56,494 bases of DNA from Phormidium sp. OSCR. GTDB taxonomy: Bacteria > Cyanobacteriota > Cyanobacteriia > Cyanobacteriales > Geitlerinemataceae. The stretch's first letter is position 1; every line of letters begins with the position of its first letter. The notes beneath the pieces were generated by a model, which had not been told where the DNA came from, ran no database searches, and worked only from the letters and a program-made list of their open reading frames with translations. Positions 9,275-18,263 of this stretch are shown one piece after another. The DNA is taken from positions 1-56,494 of the forward strand of contig LJZT01000015.1 of assembly GCA_001314905.1 (NCBI GenBank), in the 5' to 3' direction. The position numbers and the translations under genes are program-made.

Positions 9275-9524
9275 ATCAGAAACGGTTTTTGATGTCAAAG
9301 CGGATCGGTATTTGGTGGTTGATTTAGGATGGAATGGAACCCGAAGGATTTATAATGGCTTGATTCATCTGGAAATTCGTTCCGGAAAAATCTGGATTCA
9401 GCGCAATCAAACCGACTGTTCCTTGACCGATGAGTTGTTAAGTCAGGGTGTCGAGAGGGAAGATATTATTTTGGGGCTACAGCCGCCTGAGTTGCGAAAA
9501 TATACAGGTTTGGGGGTGAGTTAG
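9222..9524 (+). pseudogene. XisI-like protein, 5'-truncated
   Basis: From about LLTEYSTGS the protein matches XisI (fdxN-element excision controlling factor family): VFDVKADRYLVVDLGW, RRIYNGLIHLEIRSGKIWIQ, and VEREDIILGLQPPELRKYTG. The family's first dozen or so residues are missing and replaced by the end of the MNT gene, so the best start is a poor TTG at 9222. The usual partner xisH is absent. In cyanobacteria xisH/xisI pairs are widespread far from fdxN and their role there is unclear. A 5'-deleted copy fused to the MNT remnant by recombination. Confidence 0.75.
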
Positions 9525-9547
9525 TCAGGGGGAAGCAACCGGGGGTC

Positions 9548-9617
9548 AAAGAAACCGGGTTTCTGGCAGCATCTGCTGTTGCTTGACAAAAATTTAACAA
9601 AGAAACCGGGTTTCTGA
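9548..9617. repeat. Dispersed palindromic repeat AGAAACCGGGTTTCT, two copies
   Basis: Near-perfect 15-base palindrome AGAAACC G GGTTTCT at about 9550-9564 and again at 9601-9615. Related copies occur at 42.94, 42.98 and 43.05 kb. It lies between the xisI-like remnant and the Phd/VapC pair. It is a dispersed cyanobacterial repeat rather than a gene-specific operator. Confidence 0.75.
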
Positions 9618-9694
9618 GTCTCTGGAATGTGGTAAAATTGGAATGCTATCCCCTACCGGGTGCTAGGTTATAGATAAACGAGGAAGGATAAGCG

Positions 9695-9922
9695 ATGAAA
9701 ATTATTGATATTAACCAAGCCTTACCGCAAATTATGGAACTGATAGAAATGGCTTTTGCCGGAGAAGAAATTATCATTAGTAAAAATAATCAGCAAACCA
9801 TTAAAATCACTCCAGTTTTATCGCCTCAGCCGCGCCCCCCTTTATTTGGGTGCGATAAAGACCGGATTGCTCTCAGGGATGATTTTGATGAACCATTGGA
9901 TGATTTTCAGGACTATATTTAA
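9695..9922 (+). CDS. Phd/YefM-family antitoxin
   Basis: 75 residues. MKIIDINQALPQIMELIE and AGEEIIISKNNQQTIKI follow the Phd/YefM DNA-binding fold; the acidic C-terminus (DDFDEPLDDFQDYI) is the usual toxin-neutralising tail. The stop overlaps the toxin ATG by one base (TAATG), so translation is coupled. Such antitoxins repress their own operon; no operator was picked out. A spaced GAGGAAGGA ribosome site precedes the ATG. Confidence 0.9.
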   Translation: MKIIDINQALPQIMELIEMAFAGEEIIISKNNQQTIKITPVLSPQPRPPLFGCDKDRIALRDDFDEPLDDFQDYI

Positions 9923-10311
9923 TGCGGTTACTCCTTGATACTCATACGGTCCTGTGGTTTTTTATGGGAAATTCTCGGTTGAGCGACAAGGTGCGTGATT
10001 TGGTCGAAGACGGTCATAATCATAAGCTGATTAGTGTTGCTACGGTTTGGGAGATGTCCATCAAACAGAGTCAGAATAAGTTAACCCTGGAAAAAACTGC
10101 GTCAGATTACATAGAGGAGAAAATCAGATTAGATGATTTTGAATTGTTGCCAATTCAACTCAACCATTTAAGGATATTGTCATCACTTCCATTTTACCAT
10201 AAAGACCCATTTGACAGACTTTTAATCGCCCAAGCCATGCAAGAAAACATCCCGATTTTAAGCAAAGATATGGCGTTCAATGCTTATCCAATCCAGAGGA
10301 TTTGGGACTAG
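9922..10311 (+). CDS. PIN-domain toxin (VapC family)
   Basis: 129 residues, full length. The acidic catalytic residues of a PIN ribonuclease are visible: Asp6 in LLLDTH, Glu44 in VWEMSIK, Asp95 and Asp98 in HKDPFDRLL, and Asp116 in SKDMAF. VapC enzymes cut RNA, often initiator tRNA. It is translationally coupled to the Phd/YefM antitoxin. This is the only toxin-antitoxin pair in the 8.5-10.5 kb debris zone that looks functional. Confidence 0.92.
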   Translation: MRLLLDTHTVLWFFMGNSRLSDKVRDLVEDGHNHKLISVATVWEMSIKQSQNKLTLEKTASDYIEEKIRLDDFELLPIQLNHLRILSSLPFYHKDPFDRLLIAQAMQENIPILSKDMAFNAYPIQRIWD

Positions 10312-10400
10312 ACGTGAACACAAAACTCCTCAGTGTCTTTTGTGTTCCGCTTCCAGGCATCAGTTACAATACCCACTATCCCCCTACTCTATCCCTAGCC

Positions 10401-10550
10401 ATGAACGAACAACGCATCGCCGCCTATCTCTCCCTGATTCAAGAACTCCTCGACTGTCCGGGTGGGGAGGAACCGCAAATCCTAAACGGTCATCTGGAGT
10501 TAGTGGATGAGGGGTTTGTGCAGGTGTGCGAGACTGAAACCAGCAGGTGA
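10401..10550 (+). pseudogene. Truncated 5' end of a second TPR-CHAT gene
   Basis: 49 codons, MNEQRIAAYLSLIQELLDCP and onward, matching the start of the large TPR-CHAT protein at 11485 (MDEQRVQAYRSLIQELLECP): the two agree through GE..PIL/QIL and GF.Q.C, then this copy diverges and stops. The DNA just before both starts is also alike (CTATCCC(C)CTAC). It is a broken paralogue, left after deletion of the rest of the gene. Confidence 0.75.
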
Positions 10551-10744
10551 TGATAGATACAAGCTTTCGACGTACTAAACCACGCTAGGACTTGTCAAGT
10601 ATTTAAATATGGTTTAAAGTACAGGTAGGCATAAAAGCGACCCAGACGAGCCAGACTGTTAGAGCCTCTTCCCAGAGCAAAATAGAGGTTTCTCAGGGAG
10701 TTTGTAGGACTCCCCCATCAGCAACCAACTCAATCTTCAAAACC

Positions 10745-11299
10745 ATGGCGTTTAAGTTTAAGACGGGCGCTCAAGTCAGTCCTGTGGTCAGTTTTTTTAG
10801 AAGCAACAGCCTCGGGTTTGTCGCTTTATTTGCCCTGAGCTTATCTCTTACTCTAACTGGATGTGCCGACACATCCATTGCACCTCCTGTCGCTGAAAGT
10901 AACCCGTTATTCCTGCATCGCTGGTTAGCCTTAGTTGGAGTCATCTTTCTGGGACTTGTTAATGTAGGACTGGTGACATCAGGAGATGCTGAACTAGCTG
11001 GAGAATGGTTCGGAGAGCAAACCGTAACAGCAGTCATCAGTGGAGTTATTATGATGACCAAGCTAGGGGAATTATGGTTTATGTTCCTCCAGTGGCTATT
11101 TGGATTGTGGAATCCCATTTTAGCCATCCTGGGCTTTCTGAATGGATTTGTTTGTAATTTGGGGGCGGCGATTATTTGGATTGTCTTGCTTGGGTTTATT
11201 TTCCCTACACCGGAACTTTTCTATTGGGGAGTTCTGCCAACGTTAGGGGGAATGGGGTTACGAACCCTCTCTCTCCTTGCTGGACGTTCTGAGTCGTAA
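10745..11299 (+). CDS. Unknown polytopic membrane protein with a lipobox-like N-terminus
   Basis: 184 residues. A first hydrophobic segment ends in LTLTGCAD, which looks like a lipobox (LTGC), but three further hydrophobic segments follow (LALVGVIFLGLVNVGLV; LWFMFLQWLFGLWNPILAIL; LGAAIIWIVLLGFIF), so it is either an unusual lipoprotein or a four-helix membrane protein. I recognise no family and see no good ribosome site. It lies between the broken and intact TPR-CHAT genes on the same strand; a functional link is possible but unsupported. Confidence 0.55.
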   Translation: MAFKFKTGAQVSPVVSFFRSNSLGFVALFALSLSLTLTGCADTSIAPPVAESNPLFLHRWLALVGVIFLGLVNVGLVTSGDAELAGEWFGEQTVTAVISGVIMMTKLGELWFMFLQWLFGLWNPILAILGFLNGFVCNLGAAIIWIVLLGFIFPTPELFYWGVLPTLGGMGLRTLSLLAGRSES

Positions 11300-11484
11300 A
11301 AAGACGCGATCGAGTGGACAGGTTTGTAAAATTAGTAGTTGTTGATTAAGAAAACTTGTCCACTTGACTTAAAACTGAAATTTATTGTCTCTATTTATAC
11401 ACCAAAGTTTGAGAAAGAAATCCGGCTTTACCGGTCGGGAGGATTAGGTAAAATCGGGGTCTATCCCCTACCCAGTGCGCCACT

Positions 11485-14400
11485 ATGGATGAACAAAGAG
11501 TACAGGCTTATCGCTCCCTGATTCAAGAACTCCTGGAATGTCCCCGTGGGGAAGTCAACCCAATTCTCAAGCGTGAACGGGAACAGATTAATGTGGGGTT
11601 CTTGCAGCAGTGTAGAGTGGTAGCGGAACAGTTGCAAGCGAGAGGGGAGGCGAAGCAAGCACAGTTTCTGCGGGATTTGGCGCAACAATTAGGGGAATAT
11701 GTCAAGAGTCAGTCCCCCAAAATACCCCCCAATGCCAGTCAACCCAAGGCTACCGGGGAAGACTATCATCGGTTTTTAATGCAGGTGTTGCAAGCCACTT
11801 CAAAAAGTCGCGGTAATCCCCAGGTAGTTTATCCTATTCTGCAACAGAATTTAGATAAATTAGATGTGAATTTAGCCCAAATATTGCGAGTTTGGGCAAC
11901 TCAATTTTTCAGCCAATCAGATAAAAATCAAGCCTTTAGAGTGGCTACAGATATTGGTCAATTCGCGAATTTAATTCGAGAATTTAATCTGGGTAATCGG
12001 TCAAATAATATCGAAATAACAATTGCGGGCTATGAAATCATTGCCACGGTTTTTACTCAAGAGAATAATGCCAAGATTTGGGCTATCAATCAAGCAAATT
12101 TGGGGAGTGTTTACATTAAACGGATTCAGGGAGAGCAAGCGGATAATCTGGAACAAGCCATTGCTGCTTATAAAGCAGCTTTAGAAGTTTATACTCGTGA
12201 AACCTATCCCGAAAAATGGGCCGAAACTCAAGTCAACCTGGGAAATGCTTATAATAACCGTATTCGAGGGGAAAACGGGAAAAATTTGGATGATGCCATT
12301 TCTTATTATAAAGAAGCTTTAGGTTTCTATACCCAGGAAGATTTTCCCCAACAATGGGAAAGGATAAATAAATTTTTAAACGAAGTCGAGAATAAAAGGA
12401 CTTTCAGTTTTATGATGGAAGTGTTGCAAACTACTTCAAGAAATTATGTTAATCCTTCAGTTATTTATTCTATCCTGCGAGATAATCAAGACAAGCTAAC
12501 TCCCAGATTTGTTGAGGTTTTACGGTGCTGGGCAAGTCAGAGTTTTTGCAATTTAAATGCAATACAGTTAGAAAGTATTGCCAAAGGACTCGTTAATTTT
12601 GGTGATTTAATTTGTCAGTTTCCATTAGGCAATCGGTGGAGTAATGTGGAAATTGCTATTGCCGGATATGAGATTGCCCTGACAATATGTACTCGTGAAG
12701 CATACCCACAACAATGGGCAAGGACGCAAAACGATCTTGGGGCTGCTTATGGTGAGCGGATTCAGGGGGATCGGGCAGAAAATCTGGAACGAGAAATAGC
12801 GGCTTGTCAGGCGGCATTAGAAGTTTTTACTCGTGCTGCTTATCCCCAAGAATGGGCGACAGTCAATGGGCATCTTGGGGCTGCTTATGGTGAGCGCATC
12901 CGGGGGGATCGGGCAGAAAATCTGGAAATGGCGATCGCCTGCTTAAACTCCTCTTTAGAAGTCCAAACTCGTCAAGTAAACCCCCAAGCATGGGCAGATA
13001 CCCAAAATAATCTGGGGAGTGTCTACTTATACCAGATCCAGGGCGAACGTGCCGATAACTTCGAGAAGGCAATTGGCTACTACCAAGCGGTTTTAGAAGT
13101 CTATACCCGTAGCACTTATCCGAAACAATGGGCGATGACCCAAAATAATTTGGCAATTGCTTACAGTAACCGTATCTGGGGAGAGCGAGCCGAGAACTTG
13201 GAGCAGGCAATTGGCTACTACGAAGCCGCTTTAGAAGTCTATACCCGCAGCGCTTATCCCGAACAATGGGCAGGTACGCAAAATAACTTAGGAGAAATCT
13301 ATCGTAACCGCATTCGGGGAGAGCGAGTGGAAAACCTGGAGAGGGAGATCGCCTGCTACGAAGCCGCTTTAGAAGTCTATACTCGCAGTGCTTATCCCAA
13401 ACAATGGGCAACTCTTCAACATAAGCTGGCTTCTGTCTACAGTAACCGCATCAAAGGAGAGCGTGCCGAGAATTTGGAAAGGGCGATCGCCCTCTATGAA
13501 GCGGCACTAGAAGTCACAACCCGCAGTGCCTATCCCAAACAATGGGCAACTCTTCAACATAAGCTGGCTTCTGTCTACAGTAACCGCATCCGGGGAGAAC
13601 GCGCCGACAACCTGGAGAGGGAGATCGCCTATTACGAAGCGGCGTTATCCGTTTATAACCGCAGCGACTATCCCGAACAATGGGCGATGACGCAACATAA
13701 CTTGGGACTGACCTACTGGAAACGCATCTGGGGAGATCGCGCCGAGAATATTGAAAAAACGATTGGCTACTCCGAAGCGGCTTTAGAAGTTTATAACCGC
13801 AGCACCTATCCTGAACAATGGGCCGAGACGAAAAATAACTTGGGAGTTGCCTACAGTAACCGCATCAAAGGAGAGCGTGCCGAGAACCTCGAAATTGCCA
13901 TTGCCGTCTCCAAAGCGCCTTTAGAAGTCTATACCCCCAGCACCTATCCCGAAAAATGGGCTAGGTCGCAAAATAACTTAGCTTCTGGCTACTATTCCCG
14001 CATCCGGGGAGAGCGTGCCGAGAACTTGGAGCGGGCGATCTCCTGTTCCGAAGCCGCCTTATCCGTTTATACCCGCAACGCCTATCCGGAACAATGGGCA
14101 GATACCAAAAATAAATTGGCAGGTGTCTACTCTAACCGCATCAAAGGAGAGCGATCTGAGAATCTAGAAAGGGCGATAGCCTGCTCCGAAGCCGCTTTAC
14201 AAGTCTATACCCGCAGCGCCTATCCCGAACAATGGGCGATGATACAAAATAATTTGGCAGGTGTCTACTCTAACCGCATCAAAGGAGAGCGATCTGAGAA
14301 TCTAGAGAGGGCGATATCCTGCTCCGAAGCCGCTTTAGAAGTCACAATCCGCAGTGCCTATCCCCAACAATGGGCAGATACGCAAAATAACTTAGCAATT

Positions 14401-17400
14401 GCCTACTCCGACCGCATCCGGGGAGAGCGGGCTGAGAACATTGAAATTGCCATTGCCAACTTCAAAGCTGCTTTAGAAGTCTATACTCCCAGTGCCTATC
14501 CTGAAAAATGGGCGATGATACAAAATAATTTGGCAAATGCCTACTCTAACCGTATCAAAGGAGAGCGAGCTGAGAATCTAGAGAGGGCGATCGCCTGCCA
14601 CAAAGCTGCATTAGAAGTCAGAACCCGCAGTGCCTATCCCCAACAATGGGCAGAGACGCAAAACAATTTGGCAAATGCCTACTCCGACCGCATCCGGGGA
14701 GAGCGATCTGAGAACTTAGAGAGGGCGATCGCCTGCTACAAAGGGAATTTAGAAGTCTATACCCGCAGCGCCTATCCCGAACAATGGGCGATGACGCAAA
14801 ATAACTTGGCAGGTGTCTACTTTAACCGCATCCGGGGAGAGCGAGCCGAGAATCTGGAGCAGGCGATCGCCTGCTGCAAAGCTGCATTAGAAGTCACAAC
14901 CCGCAGTGCCTATCCCGAACAATGGGCAGAGACGCAAAACAATTTGGCAAATGCCTACGGTAACCGCATCAAAGGAGAGCGAGCCGAGAACCTCGAAATT
15001 GCCATTGCCACCTCTGAAGCCACATTAGAAATCTATACCCGCAGCGCCTATCCCGAACAATGGGCGATGACGCAAAATAACTTGGCAGGTGTCTACTTTA
15101 ACCGCATCCGGGGAGAGCGCTCTGAGAACCTGGAGAGGGCGATTGGCTACTATGAAGCGGCATTAGAAGTCAGAACCCGCAGTGCCTATCCCGAACAATG
15201 GGCAGAGACGCAAAATAACTTGGGACTTGCCTACAGTAACCGCATCCGAGGAGAGCGAGCCGAGAACCTGGAGCGGGCAATTAGCTACTCTGAAGCCGCA
15301 TTAGAAATCTATACCCGCAGTGCTTATCCCAAAGAATGGGCAAGATCGAACAATAACTTGGGAGTAGCCTACTCTTCCCGCATCAAAGGAGAGCGAGCGG
15401 AGAACCAGGAGCAGGCGATAGGCTACTACGAAGCGGCTTTAGAAGTCTATACCCGTAGCGCCTATCCTGAAGATTGGGCGATGACGCAAAATAATTTGGG
15501 AGAAGCTTACCGTAATCGTATCCGGGGAGAGCGAGAGGAAAACCTGGAGCGGGCGATTGCCGCCTCTGAAGCCGCATTAGAAATCTATACCCTCAGCGCC
15601 TATCCCGAACAATGGGCAAGGTCGCAAAATAACTTGGGAGTAGCCTACTCTTCCCGCATCAAAGGAGAGCGAGCGGAGAACCAGGAGCAGGCGATCGCCT
15701 GCTATGAAGCGGCTTTAGAAGTCAGAACCCGCAGTGCCTATCCTGAAGATTGGGCTATGACGCAAAATAACTTGGGAGGAGCCTACCGTAGCCGCATCAA
15801 AGGAGAGCGAGCGGAGAACCAGGAGCAGGCGATAGGCTACTACGAAGCGACGTTAGAAGTCTATACCCGTAGCGCCTATCCTGAACAATGGGCAATGACG
15901 CAAGATAACTTGGGACTTGCCTATTATTTCCGCCTCCAGGGAGAGCGAGCGGAAAACTTGGAGAGGACGATCAGCCTATATCAAGAAGCACTCGGAGTCC
16001 GTACCCGTGTTTCTTTTCCCCAAGAGCATACCGAAACCCTTAATAAATTAGGACTCGCCTACCAAGAGCAATCCCATTATTACAACAACGAGCCTACCAA
16101 AAAACAAACCGCCGTCCAAAATGCATACACTACCTTTGCCCAAGCCCTCGATACCGTCGAATATCTGCGAGGGGAAATCACCTCCGGTGATGAATCCAAA
16201 CGTAAACTCAATGAGGAATGGGCTGGACTCTATTTCAGCATGGTGGAAGTGTGCCTAGAGTTAGGCAGATACACTGATGCGATTGAATATGTAGATCGCA
16301 GTAAAGCCCGCAACCTGACAGAACTCATCGCCACCCGTGACGCATACCCAGGCGGAGAAATTGCCGATGAAGACCGCCAACGCTTGCAACAACTCCGTCA
16401 AGCAATTTCTGAAGAAGACCGCCGCCTTAAACAAGACCCCAACCCGGACTACGCCCACATCAGCCAACTGCGGCAAGAATTCCAGGCCAAATATCCCTAT
16501 AAACCGTTGAAATTCCCGGATATTCAATCTCTCCTTGACGATGAAACCGTCATCCTAGAATGGTATGTCCTGGATGACAAATTCCTCACCTTCACCCTGA
16601 CTAAGCACAGCCTCAATCTGTGGACATCTTCCGAGGAAGACCGACAAAACCTCATTGACTGGACAGTTGCCTATATCGACGACTATATCGACAACAAAAC
16701 CCAATGGCAAAATAACCTCCCCCAACGCCTAGAACAACTCGCCCAAATCCTTCACCTGGATGAAATCCTGGCGAACCTACGGCAAAACTTCCCCAACTGC
16801 CAAAAACTCATCCTCATCCCTCACCGCTTCCTGCACCTGTTCCCCCTCCACGCCTTACCCGTTGCAACAGAAAACGGTGAGGGCAAATTCCTACAAGACC
16901 TCTTCCCCAAAGGCGTGGGTTATGCCCCTAACTGCCAAGTCCTGCAACAAGCCCAAAACCGCTCACGCCCAGACTTTAACCGCCTCTTCGCCATCCAAAA
17001 CCCCACCCAAGACGACCGCATCAAGTTTACCGATATGGAAGTCGAAGCTATCCAATCCCTATTTAACCCCCACCAAGTCCTCAAACATGACCAAGCCGAA
17101 AAAGCCGCCCTTGATGCCGAAACCCTGAAAAACGCCCACTGTACCCACTTCTCCTGTCATGGCTATTTCAACTTTGAAGATGCCCTCAAATCCGCCCTCA
17201 TCCTGGCGAAAAGCGAATTTACACCCCCGCCGCCCACCGATGACCCCAGCCGCTATCTCCCCCTAGAAGACAACAAACTGCTGGATTTAGAAAAATGTCT
17301 CACCTTAGAGGATATCCTCCGCCTTGACCTGACCAATTGCCGTCTCGTCACCCTCTCCGCCTGCGAAACCGGCATCACCGACATCACCTCCACCAGTGAT

Positions 17401-17754
17401 GAATATATCGGTTTACCCAGTGGCTTCATTTTGGCGGGTTCTCCCAATGTCGTCAGTACCCTTTGGGCAGTGGCGGATATCTCCACGGCGATTTTTATGA
17501 TTCAGTTTTATCAAACTCTCCAGCAACAGCCGGAACTGTCGGTGGTTTTGGCGTTGCGGCAGACTCAGACCTGGTTGCGGTCAGCGACGGTGCAGGATTT
17601 GTTAGACTGGGTTGATGGCTGTGCGGTGATTAGTGAGGAACGGCGGAAGCAAATGAAAAGAGGACTCGCTTTTGGCAATTGGAAAAAGAAACTGGATGCT
17701 AAACGGTTTGAGTCTCCTTACTACTGGGCAGCATTTTGCGCTATTGGAGCGTAA
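11485..17754 (+). CDS. Giant TPR-CHAT protein (caspase-like protease with tetratricopeptide repeats)
   Basis: 2089 residues. The N-terminal 415 residues hold two copies of a helical unit (compare LMQVLQATSKSRGNPQVVYP with MMEVLQTTSRNYVNPSVIYS), each leading into TPRs. Residues 416-1519 are 24 contiguous TPR units of exactly 46 residues, consensus NNLG.AYSNRI.GERAENLE / .AI..YEAALEVYTRSAYPEQWA. A helical linker then leads to a C-terminal CHAT domain (about 1680-2089) with the predicted catalytic His1892 (FSCHGYF) and Cys1960 (LSACETG). CHAT domains are caspase-family peptidases used in bacterial conflict and cell-death systems; TPRs usually sense or bind a partner. Substrate and trigger are unknown. 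It heads a same-strand set with a small acidic protein, a gene fragment and a membrane-anchored coiled-coil protein. Confidence 0.95.
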   Translation: MDEQRVQAYRSLIQELLECPRGEVNPILKREREQINVGFLQQCRVVAEQLQARGEAKQAQFLRDLAQQLGEYVKSQSPKIPPNASQPKATGEDYHRFLMQVLQATSKSRGNPQVVYPILQQNLDKLDVNLAQILRVWATQFFSQSDKNQAFRVATDIGQFANLIREFNLGNRSNNIEITIAGYEIIATVFTQENNAKIWAINQANLGSVYIKRIQGEQADNLEQAIAAYKAALEVYTRETYPEKWAETQVNLGNAYNNRIRGENGKNLDDAISYYKEALGFYTQEDFPQQWERINKFLNEVENKRTFSFMMEVLQTTSRNYVNPSVIYSILRDNQDKLTPRFVEVLRCWASQSFCNLNAIQLESIAKGLVNFGDLICQFPLGNRWSNVEIAIAGYEIALTICTREAYPQQWARTQNDLGAAYGERIQGDRAENLEREIAACQAALEVFTRAAYPQEWATVNGHLGAAYGERIRGDRAENLEMAIACLNSSLEVQTRQVNPQAWADTQNNLGSVYLYQIQGERADNFEKAIGYYQAVLEVYTRSTYPKQWAMTQNNLAIAYSNRIWGERAENLEQAIGYYEAALEVYTRSAYPEQWAGTQNNLGEIYRNRIRGERVENLEREIACYEAALEVYTRSAYPKQWATLQHKLASVYSNRIKGERAENLERAIALYEAALEVTTRSAYPKQWATLQHKLASVYSNRIRGERADNLEREIAYYEAALSVYNRSDYPEQWAMTQHNLGLTYWKRIWGDRAENIEKTIGYSEAALEVYNRSTYPEQWAETKNNLGVAYSNRIKGERAENLEIAIAVSKAPLEVYTPSTYPEKWARSQNNLASGYYSRIRGERAENLERAISCSEAALSVYTRNAYPEQWADTKNKLAGVYSNRIKGERSENLERAIACSEAALQVYTRSAYPEQWAMIQNNLAGVYSNRIKGERSENLERAISCSEAALEVTIRSAYPQQWADTQNNLAIAYSDRIRGERAENIEIAIANFKAALEVYTPSAYPEKWAMIQNNLANAYSNRIKGERAENLERAIACHKAALEVRTRSAYPQQWAETQNNLANAYSDRIRGERSENLERAIACYKGNLEVYTRSAYPEQWAMTQNNLAGVYFNRIRGERAENLEQAIACCKAALEVTTRSAYPEQWAETQNNLANAYGNRIKGERAENLEIAIATSEATLEIYTRSAYPEQWAMTQNNLAGVYFNRIRGERSENLERAIGYYEAALEVRTRSAYPEQWAETQNNLGLAYSNRIRGERAENLERAISYSEAALEIYTRSAYPKEWARSNNNLGVAYSSRIKGERAENQEQAIGYYEAALEVYTRSAYPEDWAMTQNNLGEAYRNRIRGEREENLERAIAASEAALEIYTLSAYPEQWARSQNNLGVAYSSRIKGERAENQEQAIACYEAALEVRTRSAYPEDWAMTQNNLGGAYRSRIKGERAENQEQAIGYYEATLEVYTRSAYPEQWAMTQDNLGLAYYFRLQGERAENLERTISLYQEALGVRTRVSFPQEHTETLNKLGLAYQEQSHYYNNEPTKKQTAVQNAYTTFAQALDTVEYLRGEITSGDESKRKLNEEWAGLYFSMVEVCLELGRYTDAIEYVDRSKARNLTELIATRDAYPGGEIADEDRQRLQQLRQAISEEDRRLKQDPNPDYAHISQLRQEFQAKYPYKPLKFPDIQSLLDDETVILEWYVLDDKFLTFTLTKHSLNLWTSSEEDRQNLIDWTVAYIDDYIDNKTQWQNNLPQRLEQLAQILHLDEILANLRQNFPNCQKLILIPHRFLHLFPLHALPVATENGEGKFLQDLFPKGVGYAPNCQVLQQAQNRSRPDFNRLFAIQNPTQDDRIKFTDMEVEAIQSLFNPHQVLKHDQAEKAALDAETLKNAHCTHFSCHGYFNFEDALKSALILAKSEFTPPPPTDDPSRYLPLEDNKLLDLEKCLTLEDILRLDLTNCRLVTLSACETGITDITSTSDEYIGLPSGFILAGSPNVVSTLWAVADISTAIFMIQFYQTLQQQPELSVVLALRQTQTWLRSATVQDLLDWVDGCAVISEERRKQMKRGLAFGNWKKKLDAKRFESPYYWAAFCAIGA
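12730..16041 (+). repeat. 24-unit 138-bp tandem repeat array inside the TPR-CHAT gene
   Basis: 24 x 138 bp = 3312 bp without a single indel, each unit one 46-residue TPR. Some neighbouring units are identical over long DNA stretches (for example the segment encoding SAYPKQWATLQHKLASVYSN appears in consecutive units around 13.39 and 13.53 kb), which points to recent expansion or homogenisation by unequal recombination. Assembly with short reads could miscount units. Confidence 0.95.
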
Positions 17755-17803
17755 AATCATCAGACTGCCCTCATTTTAGTCGTTAAGCCAGATTAGGATA
17801 ATT

Positions 17804-18148
17804 ATGAACCCAGAAGACATTATCAGCGCTTTTCTATCGGTTTGGGAAAACAACTCAGAACTGTTTAACAATCCAGAAGTCTCGGACAGTTTAGGAGACT
17901 TGCAAAAGCAATTGGCTGAGTTGGAAACTGCATCTGATGAAGAAATAGCCGATTGTTTGGAAGATTGGTTGTCAGATTATGAGGCGATAACTGATGCAGT
18001 GGATGCAGCCAGTACCCGCAAGTTAAGAGGTTCTGATAATGATTCTTCCAACACAACCGACACGACTTATGAAAATCTCTATCCGAAAATTACGGAAATT
18101 TTGCGAAACCGCGCTCCGATAACGGGCAGAAAAGAGGGTAACTCTTGA
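17804..18148 (+). CDS. Small acidic helical protein downstream of TPR-CHAT
   Basis: 114 residues. The first 65 are strongly acidic and helical (FLSVWENNSELF, LGDLQKQLAELETASDEEI, CLEDWLSDYEAIT); the C-terminal part (YENLYPKITEILRNRAP) is less charged. There is no signal peptide or membrane segment. It begins 49 bases after the CHAT stop on the same strand, so an operon is likely. I do not recognise a named family. Its position suggests a regulator or partner of the CHAT protein, which is inference. The DNA after its stop is repeats, so the operon may have been cut here. Confidence 0.65.
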   Translation: MNPEDIISAFLSVWENNSELFNNPEVSDSLGDLQKQLAELETASDEEIADCLEDWLSDYEAITDAVDAASTRKLRGSDNDSSNTTDTTYENLYPKITEILRNRAPITGRKEGNS

Positions 18149-18152
18149 GGGT

Positions 18153-18263
18153 TTGTCAACTGTAACTGCAAACCTTTTTACAGGCGGCAGAGCCGCAAAA
18201 TGGCGTGTCACGGCAGAGCCGTGGCACGAGAGCAGCCCAGTTTACGGCACAGAATTTAATCAA
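18153..18263. repeat. Short palindromic repeats (CGGCAGAGCCG)
   Basis: Two copies of the core CGGCAGAGCCG within about 35 bases, the second extended to a palindrome CACGGC AGA GCCGTG followed by GCACGAGAG. The GTGGCACGAGAG part reappears at 18693-18704 between the two 86-bp repeats. This looks like dispersed repeat debris between the small acidic gene and the MNT gene. Confidence 0.6.

Noticed and set aside
9222-9524. Evidence for a functional fdxN-type excision element
   Set aside because: The xisI-like gene lacks its start and its xisH partner, and no xisF recombinase is present.
11485-17754. TPR-CHAT as part of a type III-E CRISPR (Craspase) system
   Set aside because: There is no gRAMP/Cas7-11, Cas1, or CRISPR array in the window, and the TPR array is of the cyanobacterial 46-residue type.
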